A stretch of DNA of 64,000 nucleotides, taken from NCBI RefSeq assembly GCF_002002725.1, contig NZ_MUNW01000062.1, forward strand, positions 372,001 through 436,000, read 5' to 3'. The notes beneath the pieces were generated by a model, which ran no database searches, had not been told where the DNA came from, and saw only the letters and a list, made by a program, of their open reading frames with translations. The translations under genes and the position numbers were made by a program. The stretch is from Sinorhizobium sp. A49. Lineage in GTDB: Bacteria; Pseudomonadota; Alphaproteobacteria; Rhizobiales; Rhizobiaceae. This document shows, piece after piece, positions 61,973 through 64,000 of the stretch; the first letter of the stretch is position 1; every line of letters starts with the position of its first letter.

Positions 61973-62811
61973 GCGGGATCCCTGAGCTCGCGGCTTGCGA
62001 AAGGATCGGCCACAAGCTGGCGCCCGCCAAGCGCCCCGATCCAGTCGAGCGATGCCCTCAGCCGCACGACCTCGCCGACGACGACGATCGCCGGCGGCTG
62101 CAGGCCCGACGCTGTGACATCGGCTTCGGCGCGCGCCAGCGTCGTTTCAAGTACTGCCTGATCCGGCGTTGCTGCGTTGCAGACGAAAGCGACCGGCTCA
62201 TCCGGCGAACGCCCGGCCGCAATGAGATTGGCGGCAATCGTGCCGATATGCTTCATCGCCATGTACATCACGATCACCGGCGAGCCCGAGGCAATGCCCT
62301 GCCAATTGATGCGGTCCGGTACCAGGCCGGAGGAATCGTGACCGGTGAGAAAGGTGACGGCGTGGTTGACCTCGCGGTGAGTGACCGGAATGCCGGCATA
62401 GGCAAGCCCGCCGATCCCGGCGGTGATGCCCGGCACGATGCGGAACGGTATGCGGTTTTCGACCAGCGTCAGTGCTTCCTCGCCGCCCCGCCCGAAGACG
62501 AAGGGATCGCCGCCCTTCAGCCGCAGCACGCGTTGTCCGGCACGTGCCAGCTCGACGAGCCGGAGCGAAATATCGCGCTGCTTCGGCGACGGTTTGCCGC
62601 CGCGCTTTCCGGCAAACTCCAGCACGGCACCCGGCCGGGCGAGCTTCAGGCAATCCTCGTTGACCAGCGCATCGTGCACGATGACATCGGCCTGACTGAG
62701 CGCATTGGCGGCATGAAGCGTCAGGAGGCCGGGATCGCCGGGACCGGCACCGACGAGCCAGACGCTACCGGGCTCAAGCTCGGGCAGGCCGGAAAAGATC
62801 GTATCGCTCAT
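61969..62811 (-). CDS. cobA: uroporphyrinogen-III C-methyltransferase CobA
   Basis: SAM-dependent methyltransferase of 280 residues that makes precorrin-2, the branch point to cobalamin. Motifs: VWLVGAGPGDPGLLTLHAA (about 18-36), RLKGGDPFVFGRGGEEA (about 100-116), VPGITAGIGGLAYAGIPVTHR and TGHDSS. It lacks a CysG-type oxidase/chelatase domain. ATG 62811 has AGGAG eight bases upstream, so it is a genuine start, although the frame is open upstream into cobE. It overlaps cobB by four bases. Confidence 0.94.
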   Translation of the reverse strand: MSDTIFSGLPELEPGSVWLVGAGPGDPGLLTLHAANALSQADVIVHDALVNEDCLKLARPGAVLEFAGKRGGKPSPKQRDISLRLVELARAGQRVLRLKGGDPFVFGRGGEEALTLVENRIPFRIVPGITAGIGGLAYAGIPVTHREVNHAVTFLTGHDSSGLVPDRINWQGIASGSPVIVMYMAMKHIGTIAANLIAAGRSPDEPVAFVCNAATPDQAVLETTLARAEADVTASGLQPPAIVVVGEVVRLRASLDWIGALGGRQLVADPFASRELRDPA

Positions 62812-63405
62812 GCCGCTTCTCCTGCCATTCGCTTGCACGCTGCCGTTGACTTGCCTTGGCAAGGAGCGGATTGAGATCTGCAAGAAAGCCGCATAGATAT
62901 TTGAAATGGTTCGTGCATTTTCTGCGAAACGGGACCCGGAAAACAACTCAAGACACTGCCGCCACGTTGCCGCCGCGCTCACCGGCAGGCGCTCGACGGG
63001 TCCGGCGATTGCCGCCGTCGCATGCGATGCGGTGAGCTTGCCAACGAGCAGCACGCTTGCCGGCCCCGCGCCGACGAGTGCAGCACCTTCGGCAACGCCG
63101 TGGCAACCGGTGTGGGCAAAGACGACCGCCGAGGGGTTCTGCAGCCGGGGTGCCGCGGCCTCCAGCGTCGCCGCATCGAAGAACCGTGCCTCGACGGCAA
63201 AATGCTGGGCGGCGGCATGAATCGCGGGCTCACCGCGCCTCGCATCGAGCGAGGCGACGAAGCCGATATCGGCTTTCGCTGCGCCCACCTTCGCCAACGC
63301 CCTTTCGGCAAGGGCAATCACCTCATCGGCCGGCGTGCCGCGCTCGCAGCCAAGTCCAAGGACGAGTGGTCCTGGCGGTGGCGGCGCTATGCTGGATGAT
63401 ATCAT
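62812..63405 (-). CDS. cobE: cobalamin biosynthesis protein CobE, frame open into cobA
   Basis: The N-terminal 137 or so residues match CobE / the CbiG C-terminal domain: PLVLGLGCERGTPADEVIALAERAL, FVASLDARRGEPAI, and VVFAHTGCHGVAEGAALVGAG, ending near TASHATAAIAGP. CobE acts in the aerobic corrin pathway, role not fully settled. No stop codon separates it from cobA, so ribosomes could read on for another 62 unusual codons into CobA, making a protein of 478 residues ending at 61969. Codon use after about 62995 looks non-coding, so a frameshift or lost stop near the CobE end is possible. The end given is the cobA start. Confidence 0.75.
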
Positions 63406-63860
63406 GCTCGACCTCGGCCCCCTCGCGGCAATCCACACGAAGCGCCGCCCGGCTCAAGTCCGGATCGGTCTGGACAGCACCGGTTCAAGCCCCCTGCCTG
63501 GGTCAGCCGCACCGGACGCTCTTTCAGTCCGCCTGAAGCGGACGCCGTCGCACATCCGACATTTTTACCGGAGGCAATCGCACGGGTCAAACCGGATTGC
63601 GCCATCGCCATGTCGCGTTTGGGGAAACCCACCACGCACCTTTCACGCATGCAAAGCGCGGGAACCGGCAATCGACCGAAGACGGCAGACGCCCAATCCG
63701 AATAGCCATGACCTCAAAGTAACGCGCTGATTTTCCTAGAAAATATACATCTGGCGACAAGCATCACAGATGCGCCTCGACGGAAGGCTTTGCATTTCGC
63801 CGCGGCCTCTGACACAAGGCGAACAAGGCCTGTGTACTCCTCCCTTCTCGAGTCCCTCCC
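63406..63860. other. divergent intergenic region cobE / TauE-SafE gene
   Basis: 455 bases with no convincing gene. A minus-strand frame (63402-63671) ends with a stop that overlaps the cobE start, but the protein is Cys/Gly/Arg-rich and unlike any family I know. I looked for a cobalamin riboswitch before cobE and did not find the B12-box core. The 3' part is AT-richer (63721-63760) and probably holds promoters. Confidence 0.4.
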
Positions 63861-64000
63861 GTGCAAGATCTCGCTTTTCACCTGCTCGTGTTCCTTTTCG
63901 TTGCCGCCTTCATTGCCGGCTTCATCGATTCGATCGCCGGCGGTGGCGGCATGATCACCATTCCCGCCATGCTGATTGCCGGCATCCCGCCGCTCCAGAC
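63861..64000 (+). CDS. TauE/SafE-family membrane permease (partial, 5' end)
   Basis: The first 46 codons of a gene that runs off the window. GTG start; the protein begins with a membrane segment FHLLVFLFVAAFIAGFIDSIAG and then GGGGMITIPAMLIAGIPPL, the hallmark N-terminal repeat of TauE/SafE (TSUP, YfcA-like) permeases, which export sulfite, sulfoacetate or related anions. The ribosome-binding site is weak. Substrate cannot be told from this part. Confidence 0.82.
   Translation, partial: MQDLAFHLLVFLFVAAFIAGFIDSIAGGGGMITIPAMLIAGIPPLQ

Noticed and set aside
63402-63671. Minus-strand frame overlapping the cobE start by four bases
   Set aside because: The overlap looks like coupling, but the protein is low-quality (Cys/Gly/Arg-rich) and resembles no cobalamin gene.
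63406-63730. Cobalamin riboswitch upstream of cobE
   Set aside because: The minus-strand leader has GC-rich stems but not the conserved B12-box or the CCCGCAACTG-type core.

Overview
The window looks like chromosomal DNA from an alphaproteobacterium of the Rhizobiaceae, most likely Ensifer/Sinorhizobium. The evidence is the gene content: fixNOQP and fixGHIS, fnrN-hemN, the acpXL-fabZXL-fabF2XL-fabF1XL-adhXL-lpxXL cluster for the very-long-chain acyl group of rhizobial lipid A, a cobEABCD block, DUF982 small proteins and several rhizobial intergenic palindromic repeats. GC content is high throughout, so most long antisense ORFs are artefacts. No rRNA, tRNA, CRISPR array, prophage, integrase or transposase was seen.

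Layout. 0.4-7 kb: cspA with a long leader, dusA, several small envelope or hypothetical genes, a frameshifted GNAT gene, a fumarylacetoacetate-hydrolase-family enzyme and a gamma-carbonic anhydrase. 7-12.2 kb: a zinc homeostasis block, with znuC-znuB-zur divergent from znuA across two palindromic Zur-type operators, then a COG0523 metallochaperone GTPase with a third Zur-like site. Oppositely oriented repeat elements bracket the GTPase gene. 12.4-20 kb: an RcnB-like protein, a GH43 glycosidase, a TRAP transporter whose permeases (+) converge on its binding protein (-) across three tandem repeat copies, and a cupin. 20-32.5 kb: a carbohydrate operon with binding protein, two permeases, ATPase, GH2 beta-mannosidase, D-lyxose-isomerase-like enzyme, TIM-barrel epimerase, Gfo/Idh/MocA dehydrogenase and aldo/keto reductase, divergent from a LacI regulator. 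LacI-type palindromes lie before the operon and the regulator, and a third lies before the distant GH43 gene.

32.6-49.6 kb: a GNAT acetyltransferase, a dienelactone hydrolase, gnd, then the microaerobic respiration genes. fixGHIS and fixNOQP (cbb3 oxidase and its maturation factors) have the same direction but are separated by a five-gene + strand block (AGCS symporter, AraC regulator, SRPBCC, VOC, PIG-L deacetylase). Each fix operon has its own FNR/FixK box. A hemerythrin-like gene is divergent from fixN and a PAS protein follows.

49.9-55.4 kb: the VLCFA/lipid A cluster, in which one of the two ketosynthase-like proteins lacks the catalytic residues and the alcohol-dehydrogenase-like protein lacks the catalytic-zinc ligands. 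55.5-57.8 kb: hemN divergent from fnrN, with a perfect FNR box between them. FnrN carries the cysteines of an oxygen-labile Fe-S sensor and probably controls hemN and both fix operons. 58-63.4 kb: an L,D-transpeptidase and the overlapping cobalamin genes cobE-cobA-cobB-cobC-cobD. The window ends inside a TauE/SafE-family permease gene.
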